A stretch of DNA of 57,038 bases. Origin: Marinibacterium profundimaris. GTDB taxonomy: Bacteria > Pseudomonadota > Alphaproteobacteria > Rhodobacterales > Rhodobacteraceae. Positions 43,198 to 51,644 of the stretch are shown here, piece after piece (position 1 is the first letter of the stretch; each line of letters starts with the position of its first letter). The stretch lies in the NCBI RefSeq assembly GCF_002210095.1, contig NZ_AQQR01000023.1:1-57038 (forward strand). Reading direction: 5' to 3'. The position numbers and the translations under genes are program-made. Under the pieces are notes generated by a model that was not told where the DNA came from, did no database searches, and saw nothing but the letters and a program-made list of their open reading frames with translations.

Positions 43198-43217
43198 GCG
43201 TCTCGCGCGCGAGACGC
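43198..43217. repeat. parS-like palindrome, copy 1
   Basis: GCGTCTCGCGCGCGAGACGC is a perfect 20-bp palindrome abutting the parB stop. Its 16-bp core GTCTCGCGCGCGAGAC recurs at 47530 and, with one change, at 45770. Placement around parA/parB/rep suggests a ParB binding (centromere) site. Confidence 0.6.
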
Positions 43218-44306
43218 CTAGCCCGACGTCGCCTTGCCGATCCGGTCCAGCAGCGCCCGAAGCTCCGCCTCGTCCTCGACCGCAAGCCCGGAAATATCCA
43301 GAGTGACGCGGCCGGACTTTGCCCTGGCCGTCAGCCGCAGACCCCCCTGCCCTTCCCAGTCGGCGGTCAAGGCGGCGGGCTTCGGCGCGGGGCGCTCACC
43401 GGCAAACTGGCCCTTGCGCCCGACAAAGGCCTCCAGCAGGGCGATCTCTTCGGCCGCATCCGCGAACTTCTCGCCCCGGTCGGCCATCACGGCGGCCAGG
43501 TCGCCGCCCCTGCCCTCTTTCAGAGCCTGCGCCAGCCGCGCGCCAAGCCGCTCTCCGATCGCCTCGGGGTAATCGAGATACGGGCCAAGCGCCGCGTGAA
43601 TCACCGTGAAGTTCCGGATCTTGTAGCGCCGGTTGCGACTGGAACTGGCAAACAGCGTCTGGATCGCATCGTCCACCGTCTCGCAGACCCCCTGTTCCGC
43701 CGCGAGACAGCAGATCCGACCACGCTCGTAGAAGCTCACGTCCTGCCGGATCTCGTTTTCCTCGATCATCGCGATCATCGCGTCGACCGTCCCGGGCCGG
43801 TCCGTGACCAGCGCCTTGACCGTGGCAAAGCGTTCGTCCCCGGTTTCGGCCTGCAATTCCCGCAGCGCGCTGAGCCGGCGGAACCCGCTGACCAGCTGGT
43901 ACAGCCCGGTTTCGGCATCCGGCCCGGTCACCTCGATCGGGGTCTGCTGGCCCCGGGTGCGCAGGCTGTCCTTCAGTTCCTGCCAGGGCTCGCCCTCGCG
44001 GTCGAGGTGGCGCCGGTCACGGGCAAAGGCGTGGTCGTCGATCCGGTCCAGCGCGATCCGCTCGATGACAAGCCCCGCGCCGCGGGCGTCGCGCCAGGCC
44101 TCGGCCTCGCCCTGCAGCCCGTCACGTTCCCGGCGCAGCTTCAGGATCTCGTCCTCGATCGACCGCGCCGCCTCGCCGGCGACCTGCCCGATCGGGGGCG
44201 CCTTGCTGGCCGCCCGCCCCCGGCGTTCGGCGGCCGTCTGTTCGGCCACGTTGCGCATGACGGAAATCGTGTCCCTGTCGACGGCCCCAAGTCTCTTGCG
44301 TGTCAT
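43218..44306 (-). CDS. parB: plasmid partition protein ParB
   Basis: The 362-residue protein has a coiled N-terminus (about 20-75), then a ParB/Srx nuclease-like domain (about 80-200; IERIALDRIDDHAFARDRRH, LRTRGQQTPIEV, LVSGFRRLSALREL with the GxRR box, IEENEIRQDVSFYERGRICC) and an HTH region. The C-terminus (about 310-362) is a separate small domain. It loads on parS and is moved by ParA. ATG 44306 overlaps the parA stop by 4 bp; an upstream frame extends further without a ribosome site. The flanking palindromes are its likely targets. Confidence 0.88.
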   Translation of the reverse strand: MTRKRLGAVDRDTISVMRNVAEQTAAERRGRAASKAPPIGQVAGEAARSIEDEILKLRRERDGLQGEAEAWRDARGAGLVIERIALDRIDDHAFARDRRHLDREGEPWQELKDSLRTRGQQTPIEVTGPDAETGLYQLVSGFRRLSALRELQAETGDERFATVKALVTDRPGTVDAMIAMIEENEIRQDVSFYERGRICCLAAEQGVCETVDDAIQTLFASSSRNRRYKIRNFTVIHAALGPYLDYPEAIGERLGARLAQALKEGRGGDLAAVMADRGEKFADAAEEIALLEAFVGRKGQFAGERPAPKPAALTADWEGQGGLRLTARAKSGRVTLDISGLAVEDEAELRALLDRIGKATSG

Positions 44307-45673
44307 TCCGCGGCCTCCCTGTTCTCTGCCTCGATCCGGTCGCGTTCCCAGCATCCGATCAGAAGTCTTTTGAATTCGTGATAGCACCGGTCGAAGGTCT
44401 CGCGCCCGCGACGATAGGTTTCCCGGTTGAAATCCGTGTGGCTCGCCTCGTAGATGCCCGAGACCCGCTCGCCCGCCTGTCCCACCAGCGCGGTGAATTC
44501 CTGCCGGTAGGTGGCGACGAAATCGTCAAGATAGACCTGGATCACGTTGGCCAGTTCCGATTGCTGGGCATCGTCGTAGCGCGTCAGCAGCACCTGCACC
44601 GCGTCCCACGAGAATTTCGGCGCCTCGTCGCTCAGCCGCGCCATGCTGTCTTCGATGCTGACGAAGGTCGTGTAGAGCATGTCGAAGAACCGGCCCGTGG
44701 AATCGAACTCGATGAAACTCGCGCCCACCGGGATCAGCAGGATATCCGCCGCCGACAGCGCGTTGATCGTCAGGTAACCAAGCGCGGGCGGCGTATCGAC
44801 GATGACCACATCGTAATCCGACAGCAGGTTCTGGTCTTCGAGAAAGGCGCGCAGCGCGTCCCAGAATTGCCAGCTGCGATGGGTCTGCATCCAGACCGGG
44901 ACCTGGAATTCGGCCCAGTAGAGGTTGAGCTGCGCGGGCAGGATGTCGATCGTCGGCCAGTGGGTCCCGAAGATCACGTCATCGGCGGTGACGGCGGCGG
45001 CCTCGCGGATTTCCTCGTCCAGCTCTTCCGAGGTCAGATCGTCGATCCCCAGCGTCCGCGCCGCGTGACGGGCGCGGTGCCAGGCCAGGATGGAATAGGC
45101 GGTCTGGCCCTCGTCCTCGGCCATCGAGCCGAACATCGTGCTCATCGACGCCTGGCTGTCCAGGTCGATCACCAGAACCCGGTAGCCATCCAGCGCCGAG
45201 GCCATGGCCAGATGCGCGCCGGTCGTCGTCTTGGCCACGCCGCCCTTGAAGTTGCAGACCGACACGACCTTCGCGGGCCGGTCCTTGGGCCGGTAGGGGC
45301 GGTAGCCCTTGCCCTGCTGCCCCTCGGCTTCGAGAAAGTCGCGGATCTGGTTGACCTCTTCCAGCGTAAAGGTCTTGGCCCCGCCGGCCTTGTCGGCCAG
45401 CCCCTGGGGCAGGTCCGGATTGGCCTTGAGCACCCGGCGCAGATGCTGCGGCGACACCGGCAGCATGAATGTGGTAATCTCCCATATCCCGAAGCGGCGG
45501 AGATTCTTTTCGCCGTCGGGCTTGTAGCCGCGCCGGGCCAGATCGTCGCGCGCGCGCATGCAGATCTCGGCCGCCACGGTGAAGCGTTCGGTGGTGACCC
45601 GGGCGGGGACCGAATCGAGCGCGTCGGTGGGATCTATGGGTTGCAGTGAAATGGACGTCGGTGGGCCGCTCAT
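44303..45673 (-). CDS. parA: plasmid partition ATPase ParA (type Ia)
   Basis: The 456-residue protein has an N-terminal helix-turn-helix/regulatory part (about 1-140; YKPDGEKNLRRFGIWEITTF), deviant Walker A VCNFKGGVAKTTTGAHLA (about 155-172), Walker A' VLVIDLDSQASMS and Walker B VVIVDTPPALGYL. The extended N-terminus marks type Ia ParA, which also represses its own operon at a nearby operator. I chose ATG 45673, before which GAGG is visible; the longer open frame runs back through the iterons. It is divergent from rep across the origin region and coupled to parB. Confidence 0.88.
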   Translation of the reverse strand: MSGPPTSISLQPIDPTDALDSVPARVTTERFTVAAEICMRARDDLARRGYKPDGEKNLRRFGIWEITTFMLPVSPQHLRRVLKANPDLPQGLADKAGGAKTFTLEEVNQIRDFLEAEGQQGKGYRPYRPKDRPAKVVSVCNFKGGVAKTTTGAHLAMASALDGYRVLVIDLDSQASMSTMFGSMAEDEGQTAYSILAWHRARHAARTLGIDDLTSEELDEEIREAAAVTADDVIFGTHWPTIDILPAQLNLYWAEFQVPVWMQTHRSWQFWDALRAFLEDQNLLSDYDVVIVDTPPALGYLTINALSAADILLIPVGASFIEFDSTGRFFDMLYTTFVSIEDSMARLSDEAPKFSWDAVQVLLTRYDDAQQSELANVIQVYLDDFVATYRQEFTALVGQAGERVSGIYEASHTDFNRETYRRGRETFDRCYHEFKRLLIGCWERDRIEAENREAAE

Positions 45674-45767
45674 TGTTGGTTGCCTCGAATGTTCCTGCTT
45701 TTCCTTCTTACGCGTGGATTTCGCGAACCACACGTGTTTTGGATAACCATAGGCGATGAAAACCGGC

Positions 45768-45787
45768 GTGTCACGCGCGCGAGACAC
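45768..45787. repeat. parS-like palindrome, copy 2
   Basis: GTGTCACGCGCGCGAGACAC is a 20-bp palindrome with one broken pair, 95 bp upstream of parA. It may serve as parS or as the ParA/ParB autoregulatory operator. Confidence 0.55.
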
Positions 45788-45915
45788 CTGCCGGAAGGCT
45801 GTTGTCCCTTCAAAAACCAATAGAAAACGCACCAACAAACTTATGAATCCTTTAGGAGTCTTTAGAAGATTTACTGTCCACATTCCTGAGTGTTTGTAAC
45901 GCATTAAAAGGTGGC

Positions 45916-46020
45916 ATGAACCCGTGCACGGGACCGGCACGACCCATACACAGGACGGCACCAACCCGTTTGCGGGCCGCAAGCGACCCATCTGCGTGAT
46001 GAAACCGACCCGTCTGCGTG
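45916..46020. repeat. iteron cluster 1 of the replication origin
   Basis: Five 17-bp repeats start at 45916, 45938, 45960, 45982 and 46004, an exact 22-bp period (two helical turns). The best copy is ACCGACCCGTCTGCGTG (46004-46020); the first two are degenerate. This is the binding-site array expected for a Rep_3 initiator. Confidence 0.75.
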
Positions 46021-46124
46021 CAGGGATTCGGCCGCGCTCCGGGCGCGAAACAGGGCCGGAAAACGCAGCCAAAACGGCCTGAAACGGCCGGTTTCGGGGC
46101 AGGGGGGCGACCAAAGGCGCCGAA

Positions 46125-46232
46125 ACCGACCCGTTTACGTGACGCATCCTCGTCGAAACCGACCCGTTTGCGTGGTGCCATCCCGGCGGCACCTGCCCGA
46201 AAAGACCCGCAGTGATTGACAGACGGGTCGGT
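46125..46232. repeat. iteron cluster 2 with inverted half-copy
   Basis: ACCGACCCGTTTACGTG (46125-46141) and ACCGACCCGTTTGCGTG (46158-46174) are 33 bp apart, three helical turns. An inverted part-copy, CAGACGGGTCGGT (46220-46232), lies 42 bp before rep and is the usual form of an initiator autoregulatory operator. The 600 bp between parA and rep holds only these sites and the palindrome at 45768. Confidence 0.72.
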
Positions 46233-46273
46233 TTTCCGATCCACTGACGAAAACAGAGAATTCGAGTCGAGCA

Positions 46274-47527
46274 GTGACCCAGTTCCGCCAGATCACGGAG
46301 CGCGAAAGCCTCCGCAAACATGTGGCCGCCATCCATGTGGGGGGCAAGCTGACGCTGTTGCAGCGCAAGCTGAGCAACTGCCTGCTGCTGCACGCCTACG
46401 ACGATCTGCTGACCAAGTCTTCACACAAGATCGACGCCGAAACGCTCTGCGCCCTGTCGGGCTATGCGTCCCGCGACCGCGACACGCTCAAGGCCGCGCT
46501 GCGGGCGCTGGCCGAGACGACGGCGGAATGGAACATGCTGGGCGACAACGGCGAAGAGGAATGGGGCATTTCCTCGCTGATCTCCTATGCCAAGCTGTCG
46601 GGCGGGGTCTGCGAATACGCCTATTCGGCGCCGCTGGCGGCGAAGCTTTACGACCCGGCCGTGTTCTCGATGATCAACATGCGCATCCAGCGCAATTTCA
46701 CCTCCGGCCATGCGCTGGCGCTTTATGAAAACTGCTTCCGCTTCGTTCGGACGGGATCCACCGGCTGGTGGGAGATGGACGTGTTCCGGCGGCTGATGGG
46801 CGTGCACGACATGCCCTATTACGACGATTACGCCAAGCTGAACGCCAAGATCATCAAGCCCTCGGTGAAGGAGGTGAACGCCGTGTCCGACATCTCGCTG
46901 GTGGCCGAGGTGCGGCGCGAGAACCGGCGCGCGAAGTACATCCGCTTCCTGATCACCCGCAACGGGCAGGAGACGCTGTTCGACCTGGGCGATGACGACG
47001 CGGTGCGCAAATCGGCGGCGTTCCGGCGGCTGGTCGAAAACGGGATCTCGGACCGGCTGGCGCAACGCTGGATCGGCGAGCATGGCGAGGATTACGTCGC
47101 CGAGAAGCTGGATTTCGTCGAGGCCGAGCGCCGCAAGGGCAGGGTGCGCAAGACGCCTGCGGGCTATCTTGCCGCCGCGATCAAGGGCGATTTCAGGCCC
47201 ACCGCCGTGCCCGCGACGGCGGCCCCACCCCCGCCCGAGTCGAAAGGACCGACCGAGGCCGAGCTTGCCGAACAGGCGCGCGACGCGGCGCTGGCCCGGG
47301 ACGCGGCCTGGCGCAAGGCCTGCCTGGACGTGATCGACGCCAACCTGGAAAAGCGGTCTCCGGCCAGCCGCAAGGTCGTGAAGGACCGGTTCGAACGTCT
47401 GCTGGAGGACGAATTCGAACGCGGACAGTTCCGCCGCTACGGCTGGCACGCGCGGGGGGTCTTTCCCAAGGTGCGCGAGTTCTGGTCGGGGCTTGTCCCG
47501 GAAGGCCTGCCGGACCGCGACGGCTGA
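46274..47527 (+). CDS. repA: Rep_3-like plasmid replication initiator
   Basis: The 417-residue protein has the two-winged-helix Rep_3 layout: VGGKLTLLQRKLSNCLLLHA (about 21-40), ETLCALSGYASRD, LKAALRALAETTAEWNML, SGHALALYENCFRFVR (about 143-158), TGWWEMDVFRRLMGV, YAKLNAKIIKPSVKEVNAVSD-type end of the core. The C-terminal 150 residues are charged and variable (Pro-rich hinge near 310). It binds the iterons upstream and opens the origin; GTG 46274 is the start with a weak ribosome site. Symbol given by role; rhodobacterial naming of such replicons varies. Confidence 0.85.
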   Translation: MTQFRQITERESLRKHVAAIHVGGKLTLLQRKLSNCLLLHAYDDLLTKSSHKIDAETLCALSGYASRDRDTLKAALRALAETTAEWNMLGDNGEEEWGISSLISYAKLSGGVCEYAYSAPLAAKLYDPAVFSMINMRIQRNFTSGHALALYENCFRFVRTGSTGWWEMDVFRRLMGVHDMPYYDDYAKLNAKIIKPSVKEVNAVSDISLVAEVRRENRRAKYIRFLITRNGQETLFDLGDDDAVRKSAAFRRLVENGISDRLAQRWIGEHGEDYVAEKLDFVEAERRKGRVRKTPAGYLAAAIKGDFRPTAVPATAAPPPPESKGPTEAELAEQARDAALARDAAWRKACLDVIDANLEKRSPASRKVVKDRFERLLEDEFERGQFRRYGWHARGVFPKVREFWSGLVPEGLPDRDG

Positions 47528-47529
47528 CG

Positions 47530-47545
47530 GTCTCGCGCGCGAGAC
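47530..47545. repeat. parS-like palindrome, copy 3
   Basis: GTCTCGCGCGCGAGAC, a perfect 16-bp palindrome identical to the core at 43200-43215, starts 2 bp after the rep stop. Confidence 0.6.
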
Positions 47546-47620
47546 GCTGGCCGGGGGCGAAGGGCAGGGGGCGGAGATCACGATGCCCAGTCCGCCGGCA
47601 GGGCAGGGGCGCACCCCGCC

Positions 47621-49519
47621 CTAGCTTGCCAGGTTCGGATCCGACGGCGTGCCGAGATCGTCGAAGGAGCCGTGGTTGAGATTGTAGAGCCCGGCGTAAA
47701 GCCCGTCGCGCGCCATCAGCGCGTCGTGGTTGCCGGATTCGATGACGGACCCCTTCTGCAGCACGATGATCCGGTCGGCCCCCCGGATCGTCGCCAGCCG
47801 GTGCGCGATGATCAGCCCGGTGCGGCCTTCCAGCAGGCGTTGCAGCGCCTTCTGGATCTGCATCTCGGTATAGCTGTCGATATTGGCCGTCGCCTCGTCC
47901 AGGATCAGGATCGGCGCATCGGCCACCAGCGCGCGGGCAAAGCTGAGCAATTGCCGCTGGCCCTGGCTGAGATTGCCGCCGCGCTCGTCAAGCAGCGTGT
48001 CATAGCCCTCGGGCAGGCGCATGATGAAGTCATGCGCGCCCACGGCCTTCGACGCCTCGATGACCTGGTCGACACTGGCGTGCTCGGTGGAATAGCGGAT
48101 GTTCTCGATCACCGTGCCGGTGAAAAGATAGGGCTCCTGCAGCACCATGGCGATGTGATGGCCAAGGGAATCCTGGGTCACGTCGCGCACGTCGCGGCCG
48201 CCGACCAGAACGGCGCCGTCCTGCACGTCGTAGAACCGGTGCACCAGCGCCATGGCCGAGGATTTGCCCGACCCGGTCGGTCCGACCAGGGCCACCGTCT
48301 CGCCGGTGTTCACCCGGAACGACACATCGCGCAGCACCGGCTCGTCGGGGTTGTAGCCGAAGACCACGTTGCGGAATTCGACCGATCCGTCGTCGGCCTC
48401 GGTCAGCGGTTCGGCATCGGGCTTGTCGGTGATCGCCTTGGGCACGTCCAGCACCTCGATCAGCCGGTGGCCCGAGGCCATGGCCCGCTGCATGACCGAA
48501 TATTGCAGCGTCAGCGAGCGGATCGGGTCGAAGAACCGCTGGATGTAGAACAGGAAGGCGATGATGCCGCCGATCTCCAGCCGGCCGGAGACGACCATCG
48601 ACCCGCCGACGAGGATGACCAGCGCCATGGCGATGCCGGTCAGCGTGTCGACGATCGGCACCATGATCTGCGCCAGCCGGGCGGCGTGGATATGGGTGGA
48701 AAGCACCCGGTCCGCCAGCCGGGAATAAAGCCCGAGGTTCAGTTCTTCGCGGCCCATCGACTGCACCGCGCGCACGCCGTGGATCGCCTCGGCCAGGGCG
48801 CCGTTGGCGATCGAATTGCTCTGGTGCGCGGCCATGAAGGCATCGCGGGCCTTCTTGATCCAGAAGATCCGCACGATGAACAGGATCGGCAGCACCGACA
48901 GCACCAGAAGGCCCAGCTGCACATCGAGCCACAGCATCGCCACGACGATCCCGATCAGCAGCGCGAAATCGCCCACCGCCATGACCGAGGTTTCCAGGAA
49001 TTCCTGCATGGAATTCACGTCGCCCTGTAGGCGCGACATCAGCCGGCCGACCTCGGTCTTGTCCATGAAGGACAGCGACACCCGCTGAAGATGGCCGAAC
49101 ATGGCGCGGCGGATGTCGAAAAGCACGTTCTCGGCCAGATCGCCCACCACCCGTTCCTGGATCAGGTTGGCGATGGCATTGGCAATCACCACGGCGACGA
49201 ACAGGGCCACCGCCCGGCCAAGATGGGACATGTCCAGCCCGCTGTCCCTGGCCGGGGCGATGCCGTAATCGACGGCATATCGGATGATCAGCGGGATCGC
49301 GAGCTGCGTCGCGGTGAAGATCAGAACGGCAATGACGGCGACGATCACCCGGGACCGGTAGGGCGCGACAAAGGCCCAGAGCCGGCTCATGATGCGCCCG
49401 TCGAAGGCGCGGCCAAAGATGTCCTCTTCGATCCGGGTGGAACCGACGGTCGCGCGCAGGCGCGAACCCACGGGCGCGTCGGCCGAGTAATCCTGGGGCT
49501 GCTGCTGCATCGTGCTCAT
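47621..49519 (-). CDS. ABC exporter half-transporter (fused membrane and ATPase domains)
   Basis: The 632-residue protein has six transmembrane helices (about 50-340) and an ATPase domain with Walker A GPTGSGKSSAMALV (about 415-428), signature NLSQGQRQLLSFARAL and Walker B PILILDEATANID. Both the signature and the catalytic Glu are canonical. It is the second gene of an exporter pair, overlapping the partner by 4 bp, and is likely to pair with it as a heterodimer of the multidrug/lipid type. Substrate unknown. Adjacent to the plasmid module. Confidence 0.9.
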   Translation of the reverse strand: MSTMQQQPQDYSADAPVGSRLRATVGSTRIEEDIFGRAFDGRIMSRLWAFVAPYRSRVIVAVIAVLIFTATQLAIPLIIRYAVDYGIAPARDSGLDMSHLGRAVALFVAVVIANAIANLIQERVVGDLAENVLFDIRRAMFGHLQRVSLSFMDKTEVGRLMSRLQGDVNSMQEFLETSVMAVGDFALLIGIVVAMLWLDVQLGLLVLSVLPILFIVRIFWIKKARDAFMAAHQSNSIANGALAEAIHGVRAVQSMGREELNLGLYSRLADRVLSTHIHAARLAQIMVPIVDTLTGIAMALVILVGGSMVVSGRLEIGGIIAFLFYIQRFFDPIRSLTLQYSVMQRAMASGHRLIEVLDVPKAITDKPDAEPLTEADDGSVEFRNVVFGYNPDEPVLRDVSFRVNTGETVALVGPTGSGKSSAMALVHRFYDVQDGAVLVGGRDVRDVTQDSLGHHIAMVLQEPYLFTGTVIENIRYSTEHASVDQVIEASKAVGAHDFIMRLPEGYDTLLDERGGNLSQGQRQLLSFARALVADAPILILDEATANIDSYTEMQIQKALQRLLEGRTGLIIAHRLATIRGADRIIVLQKGSVIESGNHDALMARDGLYAGLYNLNHGSFDDLGTPSDPNLAS

Positions 49520-51375
49520 GCGGCACTCTCCTCGGCCGATCCCATCTGCAGCACGTGTAGCTCGGCATAGCGTCCGCCCAGGGCGATCAGCTTTTCGTGG
49601 GTGCCGCTTTCGACGATCCGCCCCTCCTCGAGGAACAGGATTCGGTCGGCGTGTTTGAGCGAATTCAGCCGGTGCGCGATGATCAGTGTCACGCGGTCGG
49701 GCGCGCGTTCCTGCATGGCGGTGCGCAGGCGGGCCTCGGTGCCGGCGTCGATTGCGGCGGTGGAATCGTCGAAGATCATGATCGCCGGGTCCAGCAGCAG
49801 GCTGCGCGCGATCGAAAGCCGCTGACGCTGGCCGCCCGACAGCGATCCGCCGCGTTCGCCCACCACCGTGCCATAGCCCTCGGGCAGGCCGGTGACGTAA
49901 TCGTGCAGCTGGGCCGACCCGGACGCCGCGTGCAGCCGGTGATCCGCGGTTGCCGGATCGCCATAGGCGACGTTGTTCTCGATTGTCGTGGTGAAGAGAA
50001 AGCTGTCCTGCTGGACGACGGCCACCGCCTTGCGCAGCGAGGCGAGGGTGACCTCGTTGACCGCCTGTCCGTCGATCGTCACGCGGCCGCTGGTGGCATC
50101 GTAGAACCGCGGGATCAGGTGCACCAGCGAGGACTTGCCGCTGCCGGGCGCGCCGATGATGCCGATGGTCTCGCCGCGCCGCGCCTCGAAGCTGATGTCG
50201 TCCAGCGCCTTCGGCCCGCTGTCGGGATCGAACGAGAAGGACACGTTCTCGAAGCGCAGCGTGCCGTCGGTGATCTTCAGCTCCGGCGCGCCGGGGGCGT
50301 CGGCGATGACCGGTTCAAGATCCAGCAGCGTGAAGATCCGCGTGCCGCAGGTAGAGGCCCGGGCGAAGCTGTTGACCATCATGCCCAGCTGGCGGACCGG
50401 CATCTGCAGGATGGTCATGAAGGTCAGGACGGATGTCAGCGCGCCGATGCCCGTGGTGCCGTTGGCCACCTGCCGTCCGCCGACCAGAAGCACCAGGGCC
50501 ATGGCCAGGAAGAACGACAGCGACATGGCCGAGGAATTCGTCACCCGGATCCGCACCCGCCGGTGCGCAAGTTCTAGCGCGGTCTTCGACGCGCCGTCGA
50601 ACTTGGCCATCTCGTAAAGCTGGGCGGAAAAGGCGCGCACGACGCGGATGCCGGCCAGGTTTTCCTCCATCACCCGCGACAGGACGGCAAGCTTTTCCTG
50701 AAGCACCAGCCAGGTCGCGCGCAGCGTCAGGTGCGACACGATCGAGCGCCAGGCCGCGAAGGGCACGAAGCACAGCGCCAGCAGGCCCAGGGCCGGGTCG
50801 GTCGAGATCAGGAGCCAGCCGCCGATGCCGATCAGCAGCACCAGATGGATCAGCCGGATGAACCCGGTGGAAAAGAACATCCGGACGCCTTCGACATCCA
50901 GCATCCCCACCGTGATCAGCTCGCCCGAATGGACGCGGTCGTGGAACGAGAAGGGCAGGCGCTGGATCTTGTCGTAGACCATCGCGCGGATCTGGCGGGC
51001 CAGGTGATGGCCGACCGACTCGGCAAAGAAGTTCTGGCCCATGGTCAGCAGCCCGCGCAGAACGCTCATCGCCAGCAGCATGAGCGCGACGGGCAGAAGC
51101 TGGGCGGTGCCGCCCCCGGCGGTCAGCGCGGTCTGTGCCTGGTCGACGGCGCGGCCCAGCAGAAGCGGAATGGTCAGCTGGGCCAGCACGCCGAGGATCG
51201 TGCAGAGGATCGCAAGCCCCGCCTGCCGCCGGTAGGCCAGCGACATCTGCATGATGCGGCGCATGGTTTCGCGTGAGCGGTCGAGCCCGACGCTGGCTGT
51301 CCGGTTGAAATCCGGAACGATCTGCCGCCCGCCGTCCCCATCGGGGTGATCGGAAGGCGCGGATTGAGCTTTCAC
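49516..51375 (-). CDS. ABC exporter half-transporter (partner subunit)
   Basis: The 619-residue protein has six transmembrane helices (about 45-320) and an ATPase domain with Walker A GAPGSGKSSLVHLI, signature SLSGGQRQRLSIARSL and Walker B PAIMIFDDSTAAIDA. The Walker B residue after the Asp is a second Asp in place of the catalytic Glu (FDDS for LDEA), so this subunit has a degenerate ATP site, as in asymmetric heterodimeric exporters such as TM287/288 and BmrCD. I chose GTG 51375 with GGAG upstream. Confidence 0.9.
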   Translation of the reverse strand: MKAQSAPSDHPDGDGGRQIVPDFNRTASVGLDRSRETMRRIMQMSLAYRRQAGLAILCTILGVLAQLTIPLLLGRAVDQAQTALTAGGGTAQLLPVALMLLAMSVLRGLLTMGQNFFAESVGHHLARQIRAMVYDKIQRLPFSFHDRVHSGELITVGMLDVEGVRMFFSTGFIRLIHLVLLIGIGGWLLISTDPALGLLALCFVPFAAWRSIVSHLTLRATWLVLQEKLAVLSRVMEENLAGIRVVRAFSAQLYEMAKFDGASKTALELAHRRVRIRVTNSSAMSLSFFLAMALVLLVGGRQVANGTTGIGALTSVLTFMTILQMPVRQLGMMVNSFARASTCGTRIFTLLDLEPVIADAPGAPELKITDGTLRFENVSFSFDPDSGPKALDDISFEARRGETIGIIGAPGSGKSSLVHLIPRFYDATSGRVTIDGQAVNEVTLASLRKAVAVVQQDSFLFTTTIENNVAYGDPATADHRLHAASGSAQLHDYVTGLPEGYGTVVGERGGSLSGGQRQRLSIARSLLLDPAIMIFDDSTAAIDAGTEARLRTAMQERAPDRVTLIIAHRLNSLKHADRILFLEEGRIVESGTHEKLIALGGRYAELHVLQMGSAEESAA

Positions 51376-51467
51376 GGAACGTCTCCTGGCGCACGATCTT
51401 CGACACGGTCGTGCTGATGTTGTCCCGTTCACCTGCCACGGGCGCGGCCGGTTTTCCAGCCTTTACG

Positions 51468-51479
51468 GGAAATTTCCCC
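51468..51479. promoter_or_regulatory. palindrome upstream of the ABC exporter
   Basis: GGGAAATTTCCC is a perfect 12-bp palindrome, 93 bp ahead of the exporter start. It may be a repressor site. The rest of 51376-51644 shows nothing recognisable. Confidence 0.3.
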
Positions 51480-51644
51480 GCCGGATGGGTGGTTGGATGC
51501 CGATGGGAAGCCCGGCGCCGCGCGGGGCGCAGGCGCCGGTTGGCGATGGTACAGCCGTAGGCCCGGCTGCGCGGGTTCATCGGCCAGGGGCGCCACCCGC
51601 CGCCCGGGGCGCGGCCTCTGGGGCGGGGCCGTCGATGTCCGGGC

